Shown here: positions 1 to 8,301 of the stretch, in pieces
Position numbering within the stretch: position 1 is the stretch's first letter
How the letters are laid out: each line of letters starts with the position of its first letter
Assembly (NCBI RefSeq): GCF_009848505.1
Contig: NZ_WWDL01000001.1
Location: 310,001-374,000 of the forward strand
Origin: Muricoccus harenae
GTDB taxonomy: Bacteria > Pseudomonadota > Alphaproteobacteria > Acetobacterales > Acetobacteraceae
Direction of reading: 5' to 3'
DNA length: 64,000 bases
Notes under the pieces: model-generated
Told to the model about the DNA's origin: nothing
What the model saw: only the letters and a program-made list of their open reading frames with translations
Database searches by the model: none
Position numbers and translations under genes: made by a program

Positions 1-44
1 CCGCCTTGTCAACGCGTGTGCGGTGCCTACCCTGGCGGTCTTCC

Positions 45-818
45 ATGTCCCACTCCCCATCCTCGCCCCGCTACGCCGCCCTGGCCCGTGAGATCGCGGG
101 AGAGATCGCCCGGGGCATCCACCCCGTGGGCAGCCGCCTGCCGACCGAGCTGGAACTCTCCGCCGAGCGCGGGGTGAGCCGCGCCACCGTGCGCTCGGCC
201 TTACTGCGCCTGGAGGAGCTGGGTCTCGTCTCCCGCCGCCGTCGCGACGGCACGCGCGTGACAGCAGCGCAGCCGGAGGGCCGACCGGGCGCCTATTTCC
301 AGTCGCTGAATGGGGTCGACGATCTGCTGCAATATGCGGCCGAGGCCACCCGCCGCGTGCTGCATGTGCGTGAGGTGGTGGCGGATGACACGCTGGCTGC
401 GCAATTCGGCTTGCGGCCCGGCAGCCGCTGGCTGCATGCCCAGAGCCTGCGCGTGCCGCCCACCGGGGAGGGGCCGCCACTCTGCTGGACGGATATCTAT
501 GCGGATGCGGATTCGGCGCCGCCGGACCTGGCGCGCCGTCTGCGAGACGGCAGCTGCCGCAGTCTGGTCGCGATCGCGGTGGCCGAGGCTTCGGGGCGCC
601 CGATCGAGGAAGTGCGGCAGGAGCTTCGCGCCGCCGGCATTCCCGCGGGGCCGGTCGCCCAGGCCTTGCAGGCGGAGGCGGGCAGCCACGCGCTGGCGAT
701 CCTACGCCGCTACCTGGATCCCGCAGGCGCACCGCTGGCGGTGAGCCTCAGCCTCCATCCGGCGGATCGCTTTGCCTATGTGACCCGCCTGCGGCGACGC
801 CCAGCAGCTGCAGAATAA
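45..818 (+). CDS. GntR-family (HutC-type) transcriptional regulator
   Basis: A 257-residue DNA-binding regulator. Residues about 8-75 form the winged helix of the GntR family, with the recognition stretch SRATVRSALLRLEELG. Residues about 95-245 look like a UTRA ligand-binding domain, which places it in the HutC subfamily. I chose the ATG at 45 because it starts just before the conserved YAALAREI segment; a TTG at 6 would add 13 residues with no family match. It converges on the MarR gene across a hairpin at 819-834. The ligand cannot be read from sequence. It is one candidate for the dyad at 2594-2626. Confidence 0.88.
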   Translation: MSHSPSSPRYAALAREIAGEIARGIHPVGSRLPTELELSAERGVSRATVRSALLRLEELGLVSRRRRDGTRVTAAQPEGRPGAYFQSLNGVDDLLQYAAEATRRVLHVREVVADDTLAAQFGLRPGSRWLHAQSLRVPPTGEGPPLCWTDIYADADSAPPDLARRLRDGSCRSLVAIAVAEASGRPIEEVRQELRAAGIPAGPVAQALQAEAGSHALAILRRYLDPAGAPLAVSLSLHPADRFAYVTRLRRRPAAAE

Positions 819-834
819 GGGGGCTTCAGCCCCC
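819..834. terminator. Hairpin between convergent GntR and MarR genes
   Basis: The sequence GGGGGC-TTCA-GCCCCC starts immediately after the TAA of the GntR gene and can fold as a near-perfect stem. It sits between two convergent genes and could serve both. There is no clear T-run. Confidence 0.5.
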
Positions 835-851
835 GCCTTGGCCTGGGCCGA

Positions 852-1403
852 TCAGCCTTCCGTCCGCATCAGCGGCACACGCACCCGCATGTCGTGGTGC
901 TGCAGCAGCGTGTCGAGCAAGGCGCCCAGGGCCCGAGCCTGATCCGCCGAAAGCGGCTCCAGCAGCCGGCGGCGCGCGCGCTCGGCAGCGGGGCCGATGG
1001 CTTCGAGCAACGCCTCGCCCTGTGGGGTGAGGGTGAGGACGCGCCGGCGCCGGTCGGTCTCGTGCCGGCTTCGCCGCAGCAGGTCCCGCGCCTCCAGCAG
1101 CCCTACGACCATGCCGGTGGTGGAGCGGTCCAGCCCCAGCGCCTGGGCCACGCCGATCTGGTCCATTCCCGGCCGCTCCCGCAGCGCCACCAGGATGCCG
1201 TACTGGGTCGTCGTCACCTCGAAGGCCCGGCATTCCTCGGCGAAGACCGAAAGCGAAATCTGATGCGCGCGGCGCAGCTTGAAGCCAGGGCGCGCATAAA
1301 GGCTGGCCAGCGCCTCAGGCAGGGAGGTCGCCGGCACGGGTTCGGGGCCCGGGATGGTGGCCTGGTCGCTCAGCGGCGGATCCTCGTGCGGAGACGCATC
1401 CAA
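852..1403 (-). CDS. MarR-family transcriptional regulator
   Basis: The protein carries a MarR winged helix: a dimerisation helix, then TTQYGILVALRERPGM, the recognition region GLDRSTTGMVVGLLEARDLL, and the wing residues R-x-x-DRRRRVLTLT. The start is uncertain. The frame stays open upstream to 1541, but only through a 16-bp tandem repeat that is open in every frame. I therefore prefer the TTG at 1403 (183 residues), just outside the repeat. A start at 1541 would prepend a meaningless 16-residue repeat. The gene lies downstream of the Bug receptor gene on the same strand. Ligand unknown. Confidence 0.8.
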   Translation of the reverse strand: MDASPHEDPPLSDQATIPGPEPVPATSLPEALASLYARPGFKLRRAHQISLSVFAEECRAFEVTTTQYGILVALRERPGMDQIGVAQALGLDRSTTGMVVGLLEARDLLRRSRHETDRRRRVLTLTPQGEALLEAIGPAAERARRRLLEPLSADQARALGALLDTLLQHHDMRVRVPLMRTEG

Positions 1404-1425
1404 TGCAGGAAATCGCTCCGCTCTT

Positions 1426-1553
1426 CCAGCCTGAAGCCTTGCCAGCCTGAAGCCTTGCCAGCCTGAAGCCTTGCCAGCCTGAAGCCTTGCCAGCCTGAAG
1501 CCTTGCCAGCCTAAAGCCTTGGCAACCTGAAGCCTTGGCAACCCGAAGCCCTG
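1426..1553. repeat. Eight-copy 16-bp tandem repeat
   Basis: The unit CCAGCCTGAAGCCTTG is repeated head to tail eight times. The first five copies are identical. The sixth has one change and the last two drift to GCAACCTGAAGCCTTG and GCAACCCGAAGCCCTG. The array sits between the stop of the Bug receptor gene and the MarR gene, both on the minus strand. Because 16 is not a multiple of three, 48 bp encode a 16-residue peptide (KASGWQGFRLARLQAG) and every minus-strand frame reads the same repeating peptide, so openness here says nothing about coding. Copy number is likely to vary between strains. Confidence 0.95.
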
Positions 1554-1555
1554 GA

Positions 1556-2545
1556 CTAGCCCGCGGTGATCTTCGCCTCACGGATCACCGTCGCCCAGCG
1601 CGCATAGTCCCGCGCCACGAGCTGGCCGAAGGCTTCCGGCGTGGTGGGAGTGGGCGTCATGCCCTGAGCCTTCAGCGCCTCAGCGGTGGCGGGCTCGGCC
1701 AGCCAGGTGTTGAGCTCGGCGTTCAGCCTGCGCACCAGCGGCTCCGGCAGGCCGGCCGGGCCGAGAAGCCCATACCAGAGATCGGCCTGCACGCCGGGGA
1801 AGCCAGCCTCCGCCAGGGTCGGGACATCGGGGGCGGAAGCGGCGCGCGTCTCGCTGCCCACCGCCAGCATCCGGATCTGTCCGGCCTGGACCAGGGGCAG
1901 GGCGGTGTGCACGGGCAGGAACATCGCCGCCACGCGCTTGCCCAGCAGGTCCTGGATGGCCGGCGCCGAGCCGCGATAGGGAATATGGGTCAGCTCCACC
2001 TTCGCGGTCATGGCGAAGAGCGCCATGCCGAGATGCTGCGGCGTGCCGTTGCCGGGGGAGGCGTAGTCGACCACGGTGGGGCGGGCGCGGGCGAGTTCCG
2101 CGAAGGCGCGGGCGTCCCGCGCCGGCACGTCCGGGTTCACCACCAGCGCCAGGTCGCCGCGCGTCAGCAGGGCGATGGGCGCGAAGCCCTTCACCGGGTC
2201 ATAGGGAACCTGCTGGAAGAGGCTGGCATTCATGACGAAGGTATTGGGCTGCATCATCAGCATGCGCCCGTCCGGTGCTGCCCGTGCCACGGCCTGGGTG
2301 CCGATCAACCCGCTGGCGCCCGCGCGGTTGTCCACCACCACCGGCTGGCCGAGGCGTGGCTGGAGATAGGGGCTGGCCAGGCGGGCGAGAATGTCGGGCC
2401 CCGTGCCGGCCGTATAGGGAACCACGATGGTGATAGGGCCATCGGGCATCGGGGCCGTGGCCGGCTGGGCCCTGCTGCGGCCCGCAAGGAAGGGGAGGGC
2501 GGCGAGCACGGCAAGCCCGCGGCGCGGAATGGCGTGGAGGCGCAC
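1556..2545 (-). CDS. Bug/TctC-family periplasmic solute receptor
   Basis: A 329-residue secreted binding protein of the tripartite tricarboxylate transporter receptor family. Residues 1-26 are a signal peptide ending near SRAQ. The mature protein has the usual signposts PITIVVPYTAGTGPDILARL, VVVDNRAGASGLIGT and VARAAPDG. Family members bind carboxylates or other small polar molecules in the periplasm. No TctA or TctB membrane subunit is nearby, so it is an orphan receptor, common in Acetobacteraceae and Burkholderiales. A dyad at 2594-2626 lies 50-80 bp upstream of the ATG and suggests tight local regulation. The ligand is not predictable. Confidence 0.9.
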   Translation of the reverse strand: MRLHAIPRRGLAVLAALPFLAGRSRAQPATAPMPDGPITIVVPYTAGTGPDILARLASPYLQPRLGQPVVVDNRAGASGLIGTQAVARAAPDGRMLMMQPNTFVMNASLFQQVPYDPVKGFAPIALLTRGDLALVVNPDVPARDARAFAELARARPTVVDYASPGNGTPQHLGMALFAMTAKVELTHIPYRGSAPAIQDLLGKRVAAMFLPVHTALPLVQAGQIRMLAVGSETRAASAPDVPTLAEAGFPGVQADLWYGLLGPAGLPEPLVRRLNAELNTWLAEPATAEALKAQGMTPTPTTPEAFGQLVARDYARWATVIREAKITAG

Positions 2546-2593
2546 GGACGTTTCCTGTTCTCGTTGCGTGTGACGCTTCAGCCTCGCCCTATC

Positions 2594-2626
2594 GTAAGAC
2601 GTCTGTCAATATCCCGGACGTCCTAC
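2594..2626. promoter_or_regulatory. Inverted-repeat operator upstream of the Bug receptor
   Basis: Two 12-bp arms, GTAAGACGTCTG and CGGACGTCCTAC, are inverted around a 9-bp spacer and match at 10 of 12 positions. Each arm contains the palindrome GACGTC. The dyad lies directly upstream of the receptor gene on the minus strand. A cooperative regulator binding two sites is the natural reading. Which nearby regulator (GntR, MarR) uses it is unknown. Confidence 0.55.
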
Positions 2627-2649
2627 GTCTAGGCCGCACCCGGCCGTGA

Positions 2650-2838
2650 TCAGGCGCTGGAGCTGGTTCCCCAGCCGCGCGCCCGCCGCCGGCGCCCGAT
2701 CACCAGCGCCGCGACCGCCGCGATGGTGAGGAACAGGACCATCAGCAGCGGCGGCTCCGAGAAGCCCTCGGGCCAGAAATAGGGGATCCCCGTCAGCATC
2801 AGGAGGAAGATGCCGATGGCGATCAGCGGTCGGGTCAT
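2650..2838 (-). CDS. Small two-helix membrane protein
   Basis: A 62-residue protein with two hydrophobic segments (about residues 3-20 and 30-48) followed by a basic stretch GRRRRARG. The start at 2838 has the ribosome site GAAGG at good spacing. It begins 12 bp after the stop of the dienelactone hydrolase gene and is probably co-transcribed with it. I do not recognise a family. The positive-inside rule would put the basic C-terminus in the cytoplasm. Confidence 0.6.
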   Translation of the reverse strand: MTRPLIAIGIFLLMLTGIPYFWPEGFSEPPLLMVLFLTIAAVAALVIGRRRRARGWGTSSSA

Positions 2839-2850
2839 GATGTCGCCTTC

Positions 2851-3513
2851 TCAGCCCAGATGGGCCGACAGGAAGGCGAGTGCCCTCTCCTCGGCCAATG
2901 CGGTGGCGGCGGGATTGTAGCTCGCCCGGTCCTCGCAGGCGAAGCCATGTCCCGCACCCGGATAGACATGGATCTCCACTTTTGGTTGCGCCTGCCGCAC
3001 CAGCTCGACATCAGAGAGAGGAATACCCTTGTCCTCCGCGCCGAAATGGAGCTGCACGGGGCAGTTCGGCGTCTCGGTGCGGGTGCCTGCGATGCCGCCG
3101 CCGTAATAGCCGACCGCCGTCCTGAAGCTGTGCGAGCGGGTCGCGCCCCACCAGGCGATGGTACCGCCCCAGCAATAACCGATGATGGCCCGGGCCGCGC
3201 CGGCCGGCAGGGCCTTCGCCGCCGCCTCGATGTCCAACATCACCGCATCGTCGGCGACCTGCTTGCGCAACGCCATGCCGCGCTCGCGGTCCTCGGCCTC
3301 ATAGCCAAGCTCCACGCCGCGCTCGGCACGATCGAACAGCGCAGGTGTGATCACGGCCCAGCCGAGACTGCCGAGATGGTCCGAAAGCCGCTTCATATGG
3401 GGGTTCACCCCGAAGATCTCCTGCACCACCACCAGGGCGCGCTTCGCATCGGCAGGGCCGGTGCGCCAGGCCGAAAGGCGGTGGCCATCGGCGGCGGTCA
3501 ACTCGATCTGCAT
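2851..3513 (-). CDS. Dienelactone hydrolase family protein
   Basis: A 220-residue cytoplasmic alpha/beta hydrolase. The catalytic triad of the family is visible: Cys114 in GYCWGG, Asp161 in GAEDKGIP and His189 in GAGHGF. The length matches carboxymethylenebutenolidase. Family members hydrolyse dienelactones in chloroaromatic degradation, but many in this clade act on other esters or lactones, and nothing around it is a catechol pathway. A GGAG ribosome site precedes the ATG at 3513. The small membrane protein follows it on the same strand. Confidence 0.92.
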   Translation of the reverse strand: MQIELTAADGHRLSAWRTGPADAKRALVVVQEIFGVNPHMKRLSDHLGSLGWAVITPALFDRAERGVELGYEAEDRERGMALRKQVADDAVMLDIEAAAKALPAGAARAIIGYCWGGTIAWWGATRSHSFRTAVGYYGGGIAGTRTETPNCPVQLHFGAEDKGIPLSDVELVRQAQPKVEIHVYPGAGHGFACEDRASYNPAATALAEERALAFLSAHLG

Positions 3514-3551
3514 GGATGGCTCCGATGAATCCCCGGCGTTATCCTGGAGGG

Positions 3552-3764
3552 ATGGCCGAGATCGTCAACCTGAACCGGGCCCGGAAGGCCCGGGACCGCG
3601 CCGCCGCGGAGGCGAAGGCCGCGACGAACCGCGCCGCCCATGGCCGGACCAGGGCGGAGCGGGCGAAGGACGAGGCGGCGAAGGCGCAGCGTGATGCCCT
3701 GCTGGACGGGGCGCGGCTTGATGATGCGCCGGAGGTTCCGCCGGGGGACCCGCCGCCCCGCTGA
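3552..3764 (+). CDS. DUF4169-like small charged protein
   Basis: A 70-residue, lysine-, arginine- and alanine-rich protein that starts MAEIVNLNRARKARDR, the typical opening of DUF4169 proteins in Alphaproteobacteria. It is probably one long helix with a proline-rich end. The ATG at 3552 follows TGGAGG. An in-frame ATG at 3516 is rejected because it falls before the family start. It is divergent from the dienelactone hydrolase gene. Function is not known for this family. Confidence 0.75.
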   Translation: MAEIVNLNRARKARDRAAAEAKAATNRAAHGRTRAERAKDEAAKAQRDALLDGARLDDAPEVPPGDPPPR

Positions 3765-3791
3765 GGACGGCCGGAGCCCCGGCGCGAGCCC

Positions 3792-4223
3792 TCAGCCCGA
3801 CTTCTTCTCGACCATGGTGCGGACCTCGTCCATCGCCTCGGAGAAGCGCCGGTTCAGCACCGTCAGCGCCTCGGCATTCGACTTCTGGATGAGGTCCGCC
3901 AGCTCCTTCATGTTGCCGACGGCCCGCTCATAGGCGGACTTCACCATCTCGGCCTGCTTCACGGCGCGGTCCTGCGGATCGGAGCCGGTGGCGGCGCTGC
4001 GCACTGCATCCGTCATCTCGGTCATGGATTGCTGCAGGATTTCCATGTGGCGGCGGGCGATGGCCTGCGCACCCTCGAGCGCGACGCGATTGGCCGCCGA
4101 CAAGGCTTCCAGGTTGCGCCGCTGGGCGGCGGCCAGCGCCTCCACATCCAGCATCGGCAATCTCATCTCGGACAGGAGGCGCATGGGGTCCATCTCCGGC
4201 GGAAGGGTGGGGCGGTCGGACAT
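3792..4223 (-). CDS. Phasin family protein
   Basis: A 143-residue, almost entirely helical protein with the phasin pattern: LDVEALAAAQRRNLEALSAA, then a long amphipathic helix, and EMVKSAYERAVGNMKELAD near residue 95-112. Phasins coat polyhydroxyalkanoate granules, so the organism probably stores polyhydroxyalkanoate. The start has an excellent ribosome site, AAAGGAGG. No polyhydroxyalkanoate synthase is in the window. Confidence 0.9.
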   Translation of the reverse strand: MSDRPTLPPEMDPMRLLSEMRLPMLDVEALAAAQRRNLEALSAANRVALEGAQAIARRHMEILQQSMTEMTDAVRSAATGSDPQDRAVKQAEMVKSAYERAVGNMKELADLIQKSNAEALTVLNRRFSEAMDEVRTMVEKKSG

Positions 4224-4378
4224 TGCATCCTCCTTTGTGGATTGTGGCCATCCTGACGTTACCTGACCACAGGCTGCAAGGATGGTGACGCTTCCGCGTC
4301 GGATCCAGCGCCCCTTCGCGCGGCGGAGGGCCCGTTGCTAGGATTGAGGCGGGAAACACAAGAATGGAGAGCGCCACG

Positions 4379-5194
4379 ATGCGTCGCCGTATCCTCATGA
4401 CCGCCGCTGCCACGGCCCCCGCCGTCCCCGCCATGCTCAGCCCGGCGGCGGCCCAGGCGCCGGGCCAGACGCCGACCGCCGGAAAGACCTATGTGCTGCT
4501 GCATGGCGCCTGGCATGGCGGCTGGTGCTGGTCGCGAGTGGCCGACCGGCTGCGCGCCCAGGGCCACCGCGTCTTCACCCCGACCCAAACTGGCCTGGGC
4601 GAGCGCAAGCATCTGCTCTCCCGCGACATCACCCTCGAGACCTTCGTTACCGATCTCGTAAACATGATCGAGGCGGAGGAGCTGAACGACATCATCCTGG
4701 TCGGCCATTCCTTCGGCGGCAGCGGTATCTCCGGCGCCGCCGACCGTATCCCGGACCGTATCCGGCACCTTGTCTACCTCGATGCGCTGATGCTGGAAGG
4801 CGGGCAGAGCCCCTTCGGGAACCTGCCGGCGGAGGTCGTCGCGGCCCGGCGCAAGCTGATCCAGGAGCAGGGGGGCGGCGTGGCCATCCCGGCGCCGCCG
4901 GCCACCGCCTTCGGCATTCCGGAAGGCAGTGCCGATGCCGCCTGGGTGGCGCGCCGGCTGGTTCCGCATCCGGCTGGCACCTATGAAAGCCCGCTGCCGA
5001 TCCGGAACCCGGTCGGCAATGGCAGGCCCTGCACCTACATTGCCTGCGTCGACCCGATCTATCCGGCCCTTGAGGCTTCGCGCCAATGGGTGCGCAAGCA
5101 GCGCGGCTGGAACTGGCAGGAGATCCGCACCGGGCACGACGCCATGGTGACGGCGCCCGAGGAACTCACGCGCATGCTGGCCGCGATCGGCTGA
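4379..5194 (+). CDS. Exported alpha/beta hydrolase, methylesterase/hydroxynitrile-lyase type
   Basis: A 271-residue protein starting with the twin-arginine-like sequence MRRRILMTAAATAPAV and a cleavage site near AAAQA. Residues 39-51 give YVLLHGAWHGGWCW, the oxyanion region. The nucleophile is Ser111 in GHSFGG; Asp225 and His253 (GHDAM) are candidate triad members. The fold subclass resembles plant methyl esterases and hydroxynitrile lyases. I chose the ATG at 4379 because GGAGAG is correctly spaced; an ATG at 4364 is the alternative. It stands alone between a phasin and a convergent regulator. Substrate unknown. Confidence 0.88.
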   Translation: MRRRILMTAAATAPAVPAMLSPAAAQAPGQTPTAGKTYVLLHGAWHGGWCWSRVADRLRAQGHRVFTPTQTGLGERKHLLSRDITLETFVTDLVNMIEAEELNDIILVGHSFGGSGISGAADRIPDRIRHLVYLDALMLEGGQSPFGNLPAEVVAARRKLIQEQGGGVAIPAPPATAFGIPEGSADAAWVARRLVPHPAGTYESPLPIRNPVGNGRPCTYIACVDPIYPALEASRQWVRKQRGWNWQEIRTGHDAMVTAPEELTRMLAAIG

Positions 5195-5225
5195 GCGGGG
5201 CCGGCGGGGGACTGCCCTGCCGAGC

Positions 5226-6068
5226 TCAGGCGATGGGTAGGTCGCCGACGTCGCCGATCGTGCGCGGCCGCTTGGGCGTGGGCGGTTCACCTGCATCCTC
5301 GGGATCGAGTGCACCAGGTGGGGTAGGCACGCCCGGCGAGGGCACGGCCGGCGGCAGGGGCTCCGGCCCGCCGTCCTGCCCGGCCGGGGCCGAGGCATCG
5401 GCCATCATGATCCCGGTATCCGCCAGCGGCGGGTCGACCACGTCCGACGGCCGGGAATCGGCGCCCTCCACCGGGCCAGGCGGCTGCGGCTCATCCTCCG
5501 CCAGGCGCAGGGTGCGGGCGACCCTCTCGGCGCGGTCGAGAGCGCGGTCCAGCGCGGCCATGGTCGGGCCGAGGTCGACGCTCTCGTCATCCTCCCAGGC
5601 GCGGGCGACGGAAATCCACACGCCGGTGAGGCCCTGCACGCGCAGCCCGCCGGCGAGCCCCGCGGTGGAAACGCCCGCGCCTTCCAGCGTCCAGGCCATC
5701 GAGGCCATCAGGATGGGGGAGAGGAGCAGGGCGGAAAGCGGATCGCGCCGCAGGTCCCGCTGCATGCGCAGGATGCCCTCGCGATGCGGGGCCAAGGCGT
5801 CGAAGCGGCGCATCATCAGGTCGAAGACCCGGTCCCGCGCGCTGCCGAAGCCGGATTGGCCGGGTACCGTGCCCTCCAGCACCGCCTGATCCACGGCGCG
5901 GGCATGGGCACGCAGCAGCGCAACCGGGGTGGGGTAGCGCCCGCGCAGGTCGCTCAGGCTCTCGCCGCTTTCGGCCGCTATGCGGGCGAAGGTGGTGCCA
6001 TGCCAGCCATGCTGGGCCACGACGCGCCAGAAGGCGTCGAATAGGGCTGGGGAGGGGGCGTCGCGCAT
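5226..6068 (-). CDS. TetR-like regulator with a long proline-rich tail
   Basis: A 280-residue protein. The first 50 residues look like a TetR helix-turn-helix: ALFDAFWRVVAQHGWHGTTF, then ARIAAESGESLSDLRGRYPT. A helical ligand-binding-like region follows to about residue 185, and the last 95 residues are acidic and proline-rich with no fold, which is unusual for the family. The start at 6068 is set by AGGG eight bases upstream; a longer frame would run into the MFS gene. It follows the MFS permease gene on the same strand and may regulate it. Confidence 0.72.
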   Translation of the reverse strand: MRDAPSPALFDAFWRVVAQHGWHGTTFARIAAESGESLSDLRGRYPTPVALLRAHARAVDQAVLEGTVPGQSGFGSARDRVFDLMMRRFDALAPHREGILRMQRDLRRDPLSALLLSPILMASMAWTLEGAGVSTAGLAGGLRVQGLTGVWISVARAWEDDESVDLGPTMAALDRALDRAERVARTLRLAEDEPQPPGPVEGADSRPSDVVDPPLADTGIMMADASAPAGQDGGPEPLPPAVPSPGVPTPPGALDPEDAGEPPTPKRPRTIGDVGDLPIA

Positions 6069-6106
6069 GTCCATTACCCTGCAAGATGGCCCATCCTTCA
6101 TGCGGA

Positions 6107-7345
6107 TCAACCACGCGACCTGCCCCGTTCGCATCCGGCGAGAGCCGCCGCGATCGCGCCGCCCTGAACCAGCGCGACCGCGAGGAACATCGGCGCCGCG
6201 CCCCCCGCCTCCCGCAGCAGCCCGAAGACGAGCGGAGCGAAGGCGTAGCTCGCCTGCCCGCAGGCCGTGACCAGCGCCACGACCCGCGCCGTGTCCTCCG
6301 GCGCGAAATCCGCCTGGGTGATCAGCGGCGGCAGGGAAGTGGCGTTGCCCACGCCGGAGCCGAGCAGCACGATCCCGAGCAGCAGCCCCCAGACCTCACC
6401 GCCTGCCAGCATGAGGAGGAGGATGCCCAGAATCTGCACCGCGATTCCCCCTGCCGCGAGGGTACGGCGATCGGCGCCGGGGCGCATCAGCCGGCCCATG
6501 ATGGTCCGCCCGATGATCGCGGATGCAGTGAGCAGCCCGGCCGCCAAGCCGGCGACCTGCGTCCCCAGCACCGGCACCATCAGGGAGAAGAGATGCGCGA
6601 TCACCCCCACCTGGGCGAAGAGGGTGAGGGAGGCGAGCAGCACCAGGGTGACGAAGCGCCGCTCCCGCCAGGGCGAGGCAAGGGGTGGTGCCGCCGCCCG
6701 TGGGGCGCTGGCCGCCTCCGCCGCGCCGCCATCCGGCGCCTGCCCCATCCCCGCCGGGCTGCGCCCGAGCACCCGCCCGGCGAGCAGCCAGACGCTGCCC
6801 GCCATCACCGTGCCGACCACGACCGCCGCCCCGGGAAAGCCCAGCGCGGCGATGAGGCCGACCCAGATGGGCGGGAGGAGGATGCCGCCGATGCTGGCGC
6901 CGTTGAAGGCGGCCGAGAGCGCCGCCGGCCGGCGCCGGATGAACCAGGGCGAGACCATCGCATTGATTGCCGCCGCGCCAGTGGCCGCCCAGCCCGGCCC
7001 GGTCAGCAGAGTGGCGGCGAAAAGGAGGAGCGGCGAATCGGCCAGGGCCCAGAGCAACGCACCGAAGGCGGAGGCGAGGGCACCAGCCCGCGTCACCGCT
7101 ACCAGCCCGAACCGGGCGTGCAGCGCCGCTAGCCGCGCCACCACCACGGCGCCGATCAGGAAATGGACCGTGACCGCCGCCGAGACGAGGCCGACCGACC
7201 AGCCGCGTTGCTCATGCACCGTCTGCAAGAACACGGGCGGGCCGTAAAAGCCGAAGCCCCAGCCGAAAACGGCCACGGTGAAGGCCGCCCAGACCACTCG
7301 CCATCCATAGAAACCCGACCCGCCGCGCATTCGTCCATCCGCCAT
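6107..7345 (-). CDS. Major facilitator superfamily permease
   Basis: A 412-residue inner-membrane protein with about 12 hydrophobic helices split by a central polar loop near residues 200-235 (GRSPAGMGQAPDGGAAEAA). It opens FYGWRVVWAAFTVAVFGWG, typical of the monocarboxylate-porter-like MFS group. A basic SPWFIRRRPAAL loop follows helix 4-5. Substrate cannot be read from sequence. The TetR-like gene downstream on the same strand begins 38 bp after the stop. Confidence 0.88.
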   Translation of the reverse strand: MADGRMRGGSGFYGWRVVWAAFTVAVFGWGFGFYGPPVFLQTVHEQRGWSVGLVSAAVTVHFLIGAVVVARLAALHARFGLVAVTRAGALASAFGALLWALADSPLLLFAATLLTGPGWAATGAAAINAMVSPWFIRRRPAALSAAFNGASIGGILLPPIWVGLIAALGFPGAAVVVGTVMAGSVWLLAGRVLGRSPAGMGQAPDGGAAEAASAPRAAAPPLASPWRERRFVTLVLLASLTLFAQVGVIAHLFSLMVPVLGTQVAGLAAGLLTASAIIGRTIMGRLMRPGADRRTLAAGGIAVQILGILLLMLAGGEVWGLLLGIVLLGSGVGNATSLPPLITQADFAPEDTARVVALVTACGQASYAFAPLVFGLLREAGGAAPMFLAVALVQGGAIAAALAGCERGRSRG

Positions 7346-7415
7346 GCCAGAGGCGTGCCGGATGCCCCGTTTGCCCTGGTCGGTGCTTCGGCCCCGGCCG
7401 AAGGATCGGGGGTTG

Positions 7416-8243
7416 CTAAACCGCCAGTTCGCGGGATCGCTTCGTGGCGGCGTCGATGGCCTGGGAGACGAGGGAGGGCCAGGCCCTTTCGGCCATCAGC
7501 ACGGCCAGGGCCTGCTCCGTCGTGCCCTTGGGGGAGGTGACGTTCTTGCGCAGCACCGCCGCATCTTCCGTGCTGCGCCCGAGCAGCGCACCCGAGCCGG
7601 TGACGGTGGCGCGGGCCATGCGGCGGGCCAGGTCGGGTGGCACGCCCTGCTCCAGCGCCGCCTTCTCCAGCAGCTCGGCCAACAGGAACACATAGGCGGG
7701 ACCGCCACCGGAAATTGCGGTGACCGGGTCGATCAGGCTTTCCGCATCCACCCAGGCGACCTCCCCGGTCGCGGTGAGAAGACGGTCGGCCAGCGCCTGC
7801 TGGTCGGCGGAGACGCTGCGGCCGGCGCAGGCGACGGTGAAGCCCTGGCCGATGGCGGCGGGCGTGTTGGGCATGGCGCGCACCACCGCGGCGCCGCCCA
7901 GCATACCGTCCAGCCCGGAGATGGTCTTGCCCGCCATGATCGAGACGAAAAGCGCGCCGCCCTGTGCGAAGCGGCGATAGGCGGGAAGGGCAGCCTCGAC
8001 CTGCTGTGGCTTGACGGCGAGGACCACCGCCTGGGGCGTGAAGCCCGGCGGGATGGATTCGTCGTCCGGCACCACCTCCAAGCGGCCAGTGACGACTTCG
8101 TGAGCGAAGGCTTCGGTGGAGGGAAGGTGCGGCTCGACCACCACGGCGCGGGAGAGGCCGCGCTCGAGCCAGCCGGAGAGAAGCGCACCCCCCATCTTGC
8201 CGCATCCGACCAGCAGCACGGGCGGCAGAATTTCAGCGGACAT
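7416..8243 (-). CDS. proC: Pyrroline-5-carboxylate reductase
   Basis: A 275-residue cytoplasmic enzyme that reduces 1-pyrroline-5-carboxylate to proline with NAD(P)H. The N-terminal Rossmann motif is VGCGKMGGALLSGW. The family signature is in the C-terminal dimerisation domain: ISGGGPAYVFLLAELL and TSPKGTTEQAL. I chose the ATG at 8243 because GAGGGAG lies just upstream; the open frame extends further but into a terminator-like hairpin. The ybjN-proC order seen here is common in Alphaproteobacteria. Confidence 0.97.
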   Translation of the reverse strand: MSAEILPPVLLVGCGKMGGALLSGWLERGLSRAVVVEPHLPSTEAFAHEVVTGRLEVVPDDESIPPGFTPQAVVLAVKPQQVEAALPAYRRFAQGGALFVSIMAGKTISGLDGMLGGAAVVRAMPNTPAAIGQGFTVACAGRSVSADQQALADRLLTATGEVAWVDAESLIDPVTAISGGGPAYVFLLAELLEKAALEQGVPPDLARRMARATVTGSGALLGRSTEDAAVLRKNVTSPKGTTEQALAVLMAERAWPSLVSQAIDAATKRSRELAV

Positions 8244-8268
8244 GGGCGCTCCCTCGACACTTGGCACG

Positions 8269-8291
8269 ACCCCCGCCAAGGCGGCGGGGGT
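8269..8291 (-). terminator. Hairpin between ybjN and proC
   Basis: The arms ACCCCCGCC and GGCGGGGGT form a perfect 9-bp stem around a 5-base loop, 10 bp past the ybjN stop and 26 bp before the proC start. It probably ends or attenuates the ybjN transcript. It has no T-run. Confidence 0.5.
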
Positions 8292-8301
8292 GCGCAAGGT
8301 T

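Noticed and set aside
1426-1553. The 16-bp array as a CRISPR array
   Set aside because: The units are directly adjacent with no spacers and are too short; no cas gene is nearby.
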